DNA of 6,571 nucleotides, from assembly GCA_023436175.1 (NCBI GenBank), contig JAEZKE010000098.1:1-6571 (forward strand). Direction: 5' to 3'. Numbering within the stretch: the stretch's first letter is position 1; every line of letters begins with the position of its first letter. Origin of the DNA: Methanobacteriota archaeon (GTDB taxonomy: Archaea; Methanobacteriota; Methanobacteria; Methanobacteriales; Methanobacteriaceae). The position numbers and the translations under genes were made by a program. Of this stretch, positions 1-4,566 are shown one piece after another. Under the pieces are notes generated by a model. That model had not been told where the DNA came from and did no database searches. It saw only the letters and a list, made by a program, of their open reading frames with translations.

Positions 1-35
1 TAGTAATTACTTAATAATATTAAGAAACATATAAT

Positions 36-39
36 GGTG
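36..39 (+). promoter_or_regulatory. Shine-Dalgarno site of the GT4 gene
   Basis: GGTG matches the archaeal 16S 3' end and lies 6 bases before the ATG at 46. The overlapping ATG at 34 runs into a stop after two codons, so 46 is the only sensible start. No clear promoter can be placed in the 35 bases before it, so the gene may be read from a promoter or operon that starts outside the window. Confidence 0.6.
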
Positions 40-45
40 TAAATT

Positions 46-1155
46 ATGGATATTGGAATTGTTCACCCAGAATTAATCTATCCAAGGGGGGCAGAAAAAC
101 AGGTGTGTAAATTAAGTTACTATCTAAATAAAATGGGGCACGATGTTACAATATACACATTTGAAAAGGCCGAAAACTGTGTTTTCAATCCGTTACTTGA
201 AAATGTAGAAATTATATCCCTAGATGAAAAATGGATCTCGGGTCCCTTTTACAGTTATAATTTAATCAGGTGGCACAGTCTAATTAAGAAATTAAGTGAA
301 AAAGTTAAAGAACATGACATTATAAATGCACATAATCACCCTGCTCAGTGGATATCCAAATATACAGATATACCCACAGTATGGACATGTAATGAACCAT
401 ATCAGCATAACATCTCTAATTACATCAAAAAAATGTATTCTATTCATAGTTTAATAGATAGAAAACTAACTCGAAGCACCAAATTAATATTATCGTTAAG
501 TAATAAAATAAAAGAGCTCATTAAGGTACGATATCCGGATAAAAAAGTAAATATTAGCTATTCTGGTGCAGACCTGGATCGCAGGGTTAAGCATGAAAAT
601 AACGACTATTTTGACGCCATATTTGTAGGACCAATACAGCCGCAAAAGCATCCTTTTGATATAATAAAAGCATTTTCTTTAATTAATGGAAATATAGAAA
701 ATGCAAGATTACATTTTGTTGGAAATACAACCAGCTTTATTTCTAAAAGAATGAAAAATGAAATGATAAAATATGCAGAAAAAAAAGACATTGAAACTAT
801 TTTTTATGGTTCAGTTTCAAATAACAAATTATATGAACTTTATAACATTGCAGATGTATCAATTTTTGTTTCTGAAGCAGAACCATGGGGTATTTTTCCA
901 CTAGAAACCATATTAGGGGGAATACCAACCATAATTTCAGATCAATGTGGAGTCAAAGATATTTTGCCAGATAATCACCCTGTTGTTGAGACTGGAAATA
1001 TCAAACAATTGGCGGATAAAATAATGGAAATTAAAAATAATTATGATGAATACAAACATAAAACAGTTGAAACTTCCAAAATGGTTTCAAAAAAATATTC
1101 ATGGGAAGCCTACAGCAAAAGAATGGGAAATACTTTCAATAGTATAGTTAATTGA
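46..1155 (+). CDS. Family GT4 (GT-B fold) glycosyltransferase
   Basis: This 369-residue protein should transfer a sugar from a nucleotide-activated donor to a glycan or lipid acceptor on the cytoplasmic side of the membrane. The N-terminal domain opens with a beta strand and the acceptor loop PRGAEKQ (residues 13-19), followed by the usual LxxxGHDVTIYT strand (27-38). The C-terminal donor-binding domain starts near residue 189 with FVGPIQPQKHP (193-203) and contains the GT4 signature E-x7-E at E279 and E287 within SEAEPWGIFPLE, followed by GGIP and SDQCGVKDIL. Length is normal for GT4. There is no signal peptide or membrane helix. The ATG is supported by GGTG at 36-39 with a 6-base spacer. 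Oddity: the arginine normally found in the G-R-x-x-x-x-K donor-phosphate motif is proline (P196), while K201 remains. Donor and acceptor are unknown; the nearby GT2 and acyltransferase suggest surface glycan assembly. Confidence 0.92.
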   Translation: MDIGIVHPELIYPRGAEKQVCKLSYYLNKMGHDVTIYTFEKAENCVFNPLLENVEIISLDEKWISGPFYSYNLIRWHSLIKKLSEKVKEHDIINAHNHPAQWISKYTDIPTVWTCNEPYQHNISNYIKKMYSIHSLIDRKLTRSTKLILSLSNKIKELIKVRYPDKKVNISYSGADLDRRVKHENNDYFDAIFVGPIQPQKHPFDIIKAFSLINGNIENARLHFVGNTTSFISKRMKNEMIKYAEKKDIETIFYGSVSNNKLYELYNIADVSIFVSEAEPWGIFPLETILGGIPTIISDQCGVKDILPDNHPVVETGNIKQLADKIMEIKNNYDEYKHKTVETSKMVSKKYSWEAYSKRMGNTFNSIVN

Positions 1156-1244
1156 ATAAAATTTAAATCCAATGATCAAAAATTGCTAATTAACAGTTAA
1201 AGTATGCAAAAGATTCTAATATTTTAAAAATCAGTATCATTTCG

Positions 1245-1251
1245 TTTTTTT
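1245..1251 (+). terminator. T-tract, probable archaeal terminator after the GT4 gene
   Basis: Seven consecutive T on the + strand about 90 bases after the GT4 stop. Archaeal RNA polymerase terminates at such T-runs without needing a hairpin, and a new promoter follows about 75 bases later, so this is the likely end of the upstream transcript. The run is short and the whole region is AT-rich, hence moderate confidence. Confidence 0.4.
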
Positions 1252-1322
1252 AACTAATTTAGATATATTTTTAAATGTAAATCATTTGCACGTTTCTATC
1301 ATACATCAACCCTTTTAGTAGG

Positions 1323-1336
1323 TTTAATATATAAAT
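1323..1336 (+). promoter_or_regulatory. Archaeal TATA-box promoter of the GT2 gene
   Basis: The stretch TTTAATATATAAAT fits an archaeal TATA element. Transcription would be expected to begin about 25 bases downstream, near 1355, which gives a short leader of roughly 25 bases carrying the GTGA site at 1370-1373 before the ATG at 1379. A second AT-rich box (TATAAATAAT, 1342-1351) could serve instead. Confidence 0.5.
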
Positions 1337-1369
1337 CCGAGTATAAATAATAATATCCAAATAATTATC

Positions 1370-1373
1370 GTGA
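1370..1373 (+). promoter_or_regulatory. GTGA Shine-Dalgarno site that decides the GT2 start
   Basis: GTGA is complementary to the archaeal 16S 3' end and lies 5 bases before ATG 1379. The same bases can be misread as a GTG start codon in frame, three codons earlier. The CCG-protein gene at 4558-4569 has exactly the same arrangement. Confidence 0.6.
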
Positions 1374-1378
1374 ATACA

Positions 1379-2392
1379 ATGTCAATTTTAATAACCATAG
1401 GAATAGTTGCCAAAAATGAGGAAAAATACATAGAGAAGACCTTAAAATGTATTATAAATCAAAACATCGATATCTCTTTATTTGAAATAATAGTAGTAGA
1501 CGGTAACTCATCTGACAGAACACGTGAAATTGTGGAAAATGTTTTAAGCACTGCAAATGTAAGATACAAAATTTTAAACGAGAAAGATTTTGGTTTTTAT
1601 GGCCTGTGTTTTTCAAGAAATCTTGTAATCGATAATTCAAGCGAAACATCAAAATATATTGCCTACACAGATGCTGACTGCATTGTTGATAAAAACTGGC
1701 TTAAAACACTGTATCATCATATTGATGGAAGTGGGGAGAAAATTGCAGGTGCTGGTGGACCGCGACTGGTAGCTCCAACAGAGGACAAAAAGGAACTCGT
1801 GATAAATTGTTTCTTAACTTCAACTATTGCATCTGGAGGAAATCCTGCCTTTTCTAGAAGAGATGTTAAATATTTAGACAGTATTCCCAACTACAATTCC
1901 ATTTATAAAAAAGACATAATCAAGAAGTTTAGATATGATGACAGTTTAATTGTATCAGATGATAACGAATTAAATTTAAGGCTTAAAAAGGCCGGTTATA
2001 ATTTTATTTATGCAGGAGATGCTAAAGTTTATCATCGTGAAACCAATTCTATATTGGAATTTACAAAAAATATGAGAAATTATGGTATAAATATAACCAA
2101 TACCATAAAAAAGCATAGATTATTTAAAATCAAACCATTTATATCCTTAATATTTCTGTTATACCTTATTTTTCTGATCCCACTATATTTAATAGTAGGA
2201 TGGCTTATTTTAATCCCGATTATACTCTATTTCCTATTTGCAGTTACTATATTTGCAGAAATTACTCGTAAAACAAAAACCTTTTACTCTATGATGGTGT
2301 TTTTATTATTGCCACTTCAACATATTTTCTATGCATATGGAATGATCTATAATTTCTTATTCGTTAGGCCCGTGCGTAGAAACAATATATAG
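1379..2392 (+). CDS. Family GT2 (GT-A fold) membrane-anchored glycosyltransferase
   Basis: The product has 337 residues from ATG 1379; the frame is open from an upstream GTG at 1370, which would add three residues (MNT). I prefer the ATG because GTGA at 1370-1373 makes a Shine-Dalgarno site 5 bases before it, while nothing suitable precedes the GTG. The GT-A domain shows the nucleotide-binding strand IIVVDGNSSDRT (about residues 37-48), the metal-binding DAD (98-100, in YTDADC), a GGNPAFSRRDV segment (154-164) and the acidic SDDNELNLRLKKAGY (193-207), which sits where the family keeps its catalytic base. Three hydrophobic segments follow (about 253-273, 274-294, 303-326), ending in a basic tail, so the catalytic domain should face the cytoplasm at the membrane. 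Sugar and acceptor are unknown. It probably adds a sugar to a lipid-linked or surface glycan together with the GT4 enzyme upstream. Confidence 0.93.
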   Translation: MSILITIGIVAKNEEKYIEKTLKCIINQNIDISLFEIIVVDGNSSDRTREIVENVLSTANVRYKILNEKDFGFYGLCFSRNLVIDNSSETSKYIAYTDADCIVDKNWLKTLYHHIDGSGEKIAGAGGPRLVAPTEDKKELVINCFLTSTIASGGNPAFSRRDVKYLDSIPNYNSIYKKDIIKKFRYDDSLIVSDDNELNLRLKKAGYNFIYAGDAKVYHRETNSILEFTKNMRNYGINITNTIKKHRLFKIKPFISLIFLLYLIFLIPLYLIVGWLILIPIILYFLFAVTIFAEITRKTKTFYSMMVFLLLPLQHIFYAYGMIYNFLFVRPVRRNNI

Positions 2393-2597
2393 GTTATAAA
2401 ATATTCATTTAAAATATAATTATAAACTTTTAATTGATAATAAAGTTCAATATATCTTATGAAGGATGACCTATAATTTATTGTTTATTATAAAAAAGAT
2501 AAGGGATTAATTAATAAAAATTTCATAAAATATTATTGTTTACCTTTAACTTCAAATAAAATGAACTTATAAAACAAATACGCCAAGAGGGAAATTT
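2393..2597. other. AT-rich intergenic stretch before the 92-residue gene
   Basis: No gene or RNA is recognisable. It contains several TATA-like boxes (TTTATTATAAAAA at 2484-2496; TTCATAAAATATTA at 2522-2535; TTATAAAA at 2567-2574). The last lies only 23 bases before the next ATG and would leave almost no leader, so one of the first two is the likelier promoter. No clear T-tract terminator follows the GT2 stop. Confidence 0.4.
2587..2591 (+). promoter_or_regulatory. Shine-Dalgarno site of the 92-residue gene
   Basis: GAGGG lies 6 bases before ATG 2598 and is the main support for this start. Confidence 0.6.
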
Positions 2598-2876
2598 ATG
2601 GAAAGAATTTTTGAAGACGAAAATTTTGATGATGCCTACCAGAAGATTATAAATCTAACTGGAGGAGTCATATCAATGAGAGAAAAAGAAAGGCTTACTG
2701 AAATATTTGAAATAGAAGATTCATTGATAATTACAGTTAATTTCCTAAAAAGAGAAATATATGCCGAATTCTTAGAAGATAATCCTCAAAATTATGCCCT
2801 AATTAAAAAACAACTATCGAAATCTAAAAGAATTGTAGGAGACTTAAATTTAAAATTTATTGATATTTTCAACTGA
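2598..2876 (+). CDS. Small acidic protein of unknown function
   Basis: I do not recognise this 92-residue protein. It is rich in Glu, Asp and Lys and has no cysteine, no signal peptide and no membrane segment, so it is probably a soluble cytoplasmic protein. From the sequence I would expect a helix at about 9-20, a second at 26-39, a strand pair at 42-59 (SLIITVNFLKREIYAEFL) and a helix at 63-78, ending in a hydrophobic LKFIDIF. A real gene is supported by a good Shine-Dalgarno site, GAGGG at 2587-2591 with a 6-base spacer to the ATG, and by a balanced composition with a start and stop in a region otherwise full of stops. It stands alone between the GT2 and acyltransferase genes, over 200 bases from one and 525 from the other, so the neighbourhood gives little hint of a role. 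Confidence 0.75.
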   Translation: MERIFEDENFDDAYQKIINLTGGVISMREKERLTEIFEIEDSLIITVNFLKREIYAEFLEDNPQNYALIKKQLSKSKRIVGDLNLKFIDIFN

Positions 2877-2970
2877 AAAACACGATCAATCTCTAAAAAA
2901 TTAATATTAATTAAAATAGTAGCTTAAACTTAATTGTTTATTGCATTAAATTCTTTATTCTCTCATCTTC

Positions 2971-2986
2971 TTATCATTGATGATAA
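2971..2986. repeat. Inverted repeat TTATCAT-TG-ATGATAA
   Basis: Two perfect 7-base arms separated by two bases. The compact dyad looks like a dimeric regulator site rather than an RNA hairpin. Its core ATCATTGAT recurs on the - strand at 4465-4473, in the region before the CCG-protein gene. Confidence 0.5.
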
Positions 2987-3123
2987 ATACAAATTATTTT
3001 TAAATCCTGAATTCAAGAACCTCCTATTTAACATTAACTATAAATATTGATTTTATATTTTTAAGTCAGTACTATGAGGTGTTAAAGAAACAAAGGCAAA
3101 ATATTTCTAATTATTTCATGAAC

Positions 3124-3189
3124 TATTAAATAATAATAAAATATTAATATTAAATAGTATATATATTAATTAAATAATTTTTTAATTAA
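3124..3189. other. Nearly pure A/T tract with a 9-base inverted repeat
   Basis: Within these 66 bases I count one G and no C. The right end holds TTAATTAAA (3166-3174) and its exact complement TTTAATTAA (3181-3189) around a 6-base loop. Such a tract would melt or bend easily. I see no origin-recognition-type G-rich boxes beside it, so I do not call it an origin. Confidence 0.5.
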
Positions 3190-3202
3190 GAACTTAACCC
3201 GG

Positions 3203-3230
3203 TCAAAATTTGATTAAAAATATTTATAAG
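3203..3230 (+). promoter_or_regulatory. Promoter-like element with a palindrome just upstream
   Basis: A TATA-type box TTTATAAG (3223-3230), preceded by A-rich sequence, lies about 10 bases after the 11-base palindrome TCAAAATTTGA (3203-3213). Transcription would start near 3252-3257. No gene follows until ATG 3402, so it would make either a leader of about 145 bases for the acyltransferase or a separate small RNA. Confidence 0.35.
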
Positions 3231-3326
3231 TCTGAAATTGTTGAAATGAAACAAAAAATAGGTATAACATGCACATAAATGATGCAGAGATACTAAATAA
3301 TTAAGTTAAGCCATGTAAAAATTTTT

Positions 3327-3362
3327 GATATAATATTTAAAACAGATAAAGAGGTTTATATC
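3327..3362 (+). promoter_or_regulatory. Probable promoter of the acyltransferase gene
   Basis: Two TATA candidates occur: GATATAATATTTAAAA (3327-3342) and TTTATATC (3355-3362). The second has a purine-rich AAAGAGG directly before it, like an archaeal BRE, and would start RNA near 3385, giving a short leader with the AAGGAG site. The first would start near 3362. Either one fits. Confidence 0.45.
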
Positions 3363-3389
3363 TCCTAAATTGCCAAAAATAATAATTAT

Positions 3390-3395
3390 AAGGAG
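3390..3395 (+). promoter_or_regulatory. Shine-Dalgarno site of the acyltransferase gene
   Basis: AAGGAG lies 6 bases before ATG 3402. It is the best ribosome-binding site in the window and fixes the start. Confidence 0.7.
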
Positions 3396-3401
3396 TATTA
3401 T

Positions 3402-4100
3402 ATGTTAAAATCTGAAAATATTGTGAAATTTTTGGTTGATAATAAAACTCTACGTCGTATACCATTATATCGATTTTTCAGTACTTATCTTAAATACAGA
3501 GATTATAACAAGTTTTTAAATAATGTTGTTGAAGTAGGTGAGTATACTAATTGTGACCCATTAATACTTGCTGTTAGTGATAAATACAAGGTTAAAATTG
3601 GTAAATTTTGTTCAATTGGAGGGGGAGTTTCAATTATTTCTAGTTCCGCCCATAGATCGGATTGGGTAACCACATTTCCATTTATCCAATTAAAAACTGA
3701 TTTTGTAAAATCACATCTAAAACATTATAACGAAAAGAATATTGTAACTTCTAAAGGTGATGTAATTATTGGTAATGATGTTTGGATTGGGATAAATACA
3801 ACAATAATGTCAGGAGTAACCATTGGAAACGGCGCTATAATTGGTGCAAATTCTGTTGTAACTAAAGATATAGAAGATTATGAAATTGTAGCAGGTAATC
3901 CCGCCAAACACATTAAATATCGTTTTAAAAAACTGGAAATAATTGAATTAAAAAAAATTAAATGGTGGAACTGGCCACTAGACAAAATAATGAACAATAA
4001 AACACTTTTAGAATCTGAAAATATAAAGAAATTCATAAAAAAACATAAAAAAAGTACAACAATGCAAGATATCCATCTAAAGACATTAAACAGTTCATAG
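3402..4100 (+). CDS. Left-handed beta-helix O-acyltransferase (CatB/Vat type)
   Basis: This 232-residue enzyme should move an acetyl or similar acyl group from acyl-CoA to a hydroxyl group. Hexapeptide turns run through IGKFCSIGGGVSI (66-78) and, after an inserted loop, through VIIGNDVWIGINTTIMSGVTIGNGAIIGANSVVTKDI (121-157), the left-handed beta helix. The loop holds SSAHRSDWVTTFPF (81-94); H84 sits where CatB and Vat enzymes keep the catalytic histidine. IVAGNPAKHIKYRF (162-175) and IKWWNWP (186-192) are the usual C-terminal hallmarks. The last 40 or so residues are Lys-rich and less typical. It has no signal peptide or membrane segment, so it should be cytoplasmic. CatB and Vat members include antibiotic acetyltransferases, but beside two glycosyltransferases in a probable methanogen, acylation of a surface-glycan sugar is the better inference. 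The start is fixed by AAGGAG at 3390-3395. Confidence 0.9.
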   Translation: MLKSENIVKFLVDNKTLRRIPLYRFFSTYLKYRDYNKFLNNVVEVGEYTNCDPLILAVSDKYKVKIGKFCSIGGGVSIISSSAHRSDWVTTFPFIQLKTDFVKSHLKHYNEKNIVTSKGDVIIGNDVWIGINTTIMSGVTIGNGAIIGANSVVTKDIEDYEIVAGNPAKHIKYRFKKLEIIELKKIKWWNWPLDKIMNNKTLLESENIKKFIKKHKKSTTMQDIHLKTLNSS

Positions 4101-4299
4101 AACAGGTTTTAATATTATTTATTGAATTATTGCAATAAAACACAGATTGTAAGAAATGAGGTCTAATGTGCAAAGTTACTCATATTAGAATGAATTTTTA
4201 ATGACAGAGTATTCAGCTAAAACTATAATGAAATTATATTTTAAGGATTAATTGTCTTAATTTTTCTTTAAACATAATTAAAGTTTTTACATATCTACA

Positions 4300-4307
4300 T
4301 TTTTTTT
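4300..4307 (+). terminator. T8 tract, probable archaeal terminator
   Basis: Eight consecutive T on the + strand about 200 bases after the acyltransferase stop, the longest T-run in the window. Weaker T5 runs occur at 4261-4265 and 4283-4287. Together they should end rightward transcription before the hairpin chain. Confidence 0.5.
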
Positions 4308-4326
4308 ACCTCAAAAATACCTCAAA
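4307..4326. repeat. Direct repeat TACCTCAAA, two copies 11 bases apart
   Basis: Copies at 4307-4315 and 4318-4326. The second copy forms the left foot of the first hairpin, so the pair marks the left edge of the chain and could be a duplicated boundary. On the - strand each copy contains GAGGT. Confidence 0.5.
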
Positions 4327-4443
4327 CGCTTTGCGTTTGGGGCACTCAAAAATTTCTCAATGAGAAATTTTTGCGGTTGAAAATCCTTGATTTTCAGACA
4401 TCGAAAATCGTAGATTTTCGAATGTTCGGAAATTGAAAATTTC
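4320..4443. repeat. Chain of five perfect hairpins, each with a 3-base loop
   Basis: Five inverted repeats follow each other. (1) CAAACGC-TTT-GCGTTTG at 4323-4339, extended to a 10-pair stem at 4320-4342 with one G-T pair. (2) CAAAAATTTCTC-AAT-GAGAAATTTTTG at 4347-4373, 12 pairs. (3) TGAAAATC-CTT-GATTTTCA at 4378-4396, 8 pairs. (4) TCGAAAATC-GTA-GATTTTCGA at 4401-4421, 9 pairs, extendable to 4398-4425 with one bulged A. (5) GAAATT-GAA-AATTTC at 4429-4443, 6 pairs. Linkers are CACT, CGGT, GACA and about seven bases. All loops are three bases and differ in sequence. This is not a CRISPR, a tRNA or a classical terminator. It resembles a dispersed palindromic or REP-like element, but I cannot name a family. 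Confidence 0.85.
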
Positions 4444-4462
4444 ATCAACTTCAATAATTATT

Positions 4463-4475
4463 TAATCAATGATTA
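4463..4475. repeat. Palindrome TAATCA-A-TGATTA
   Basis: Two 6-base arms around one base, about 40 bases before the TATA box of the downstream operon. If folded it also closes on a 3-base loop (AAT), as the five hairpins to its left do, so it is either a sixth, weaker member of the chain or an operator. Its core matches the complement of the one at 2973-2981. Confidence 0.45.
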
Positions 4476-4515
4476 TCTAATGACTATATACAATAGCAAA
4501 AAATATAATAATAAT

Positions 4516-4533
4516 TTTATACTGATTTTTATA
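4516..4533 (+). promoter_or_regulatory. Promoter region of the CCG/LUD operon
   Basis: Two overlapping TATA candidates: TTTATACT (4516-4523) would start RNA near 4545 and leave a leader of about 20 bases carrying GTGA; TTTTTATA (4526-4533) would start it near 4557, almost leaderless. The first fits better with the GTGA site and ATG 4567. Confidence 0.45.
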
Positions 4534-4557
4534 GCGAATTAAGACTAAATAAATATT

Positions 4558-4561
4558 GTGA
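4558..4561 (+). promoter_or_regulatory. GTGA Shine-Dalgarno site that decides the CCG-protein start
   Basis: GTGA lies 5 bases before ATG 4567. Read as a codon, the same GTG is an in-frame start three codons earlier, but no ribosome site precedes it. The geometry is identical to the GT2 gene. Confidence 0.55.
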
Positions 4562-4566
4562 GTAAA

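Larger units (their letters stand above)
2877..3401. other. 525-base gene-free region with promoter-like and palindromic elements
   Basis: No protein of credible length is encoded on either strand. What can be seen is a 7-base inverted repeat (2971-2986), a - strand AGGAGGT with only a 17-codon frame behind it, a GAGGTG at 3075-3080, a 66-base almost pure A/T tract (3124-3189), a TATA-like box with a palindrome just upstream (3203-3230) that leads into no gene, and the probable acyltransferase promoter (3327-3362). It could be a decayed gene, a small RNA locus or a long regulatory region. Confidence 0.6.
4101..4557. other. 457-base gene-free region holding a hairpin chain
   Basis: The first 160 bases show nothing certain, only tiny frames of 10-16 codons. 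A T8 run sits at 4300-4307, the hairpin chain at 4320-4443, a 13-base palindrome at 4463-4475 and the promoter of the downstream operon at 4516-4533. As both flanking genes point right, the chain lies after a probable terminator and before the next promoter, so it may not be part of either mRNA. Confidence 0.6.

Noticed and set aside
3078..3128. 16-codon frame from GTG 3078 next to GAGGTG
   Set aside because: The GAGGTG overlaps the start codon itself and so cannot serve it, and the frame is too short to support.
3124..3230. Archaeal replication origin
   Set aside because: There is an A/T tract, but no repeated origin-recognition boxes and no cdc6/orc1 gene nearby in the window.
3402..4100. 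Antibiotic (chloramphenicol or streptogramin) resistance acetyltransferase
   Set aside because: The fold and histidine loop match that family broadly, but many members modify sugars, and the glycosyltransferase neighbours and probable methanogen host make a glycan role more likely.
4166..4251. Two overlapping tiny + strand frames (ATG 4166, 11 codons; ATG 4201, 16 codons)
   Set aside because: The first has GAGGT only three bases before its ATG, the second has no ribosome site, and neither peptide has recognisable features.
4298..4312. Minus-strand GAGGT-N7-ATG
   Set aside because: The ATG is followed at once by a TAG stop, so nothing is encoded.
4320..4443. CRISPR array
   Set aside because: The palindromes differ in sequence and stem length and are separated by only 4-7 bases, so there is no constant repeat and no spacer.
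4320..4443. Rho-independent-type terminator for the acyltransferase gene
   Set aside because: The T8 run lies before the hairpins, not after them, and no T-run follows the last stem; five hairpins would also be far more than needed.
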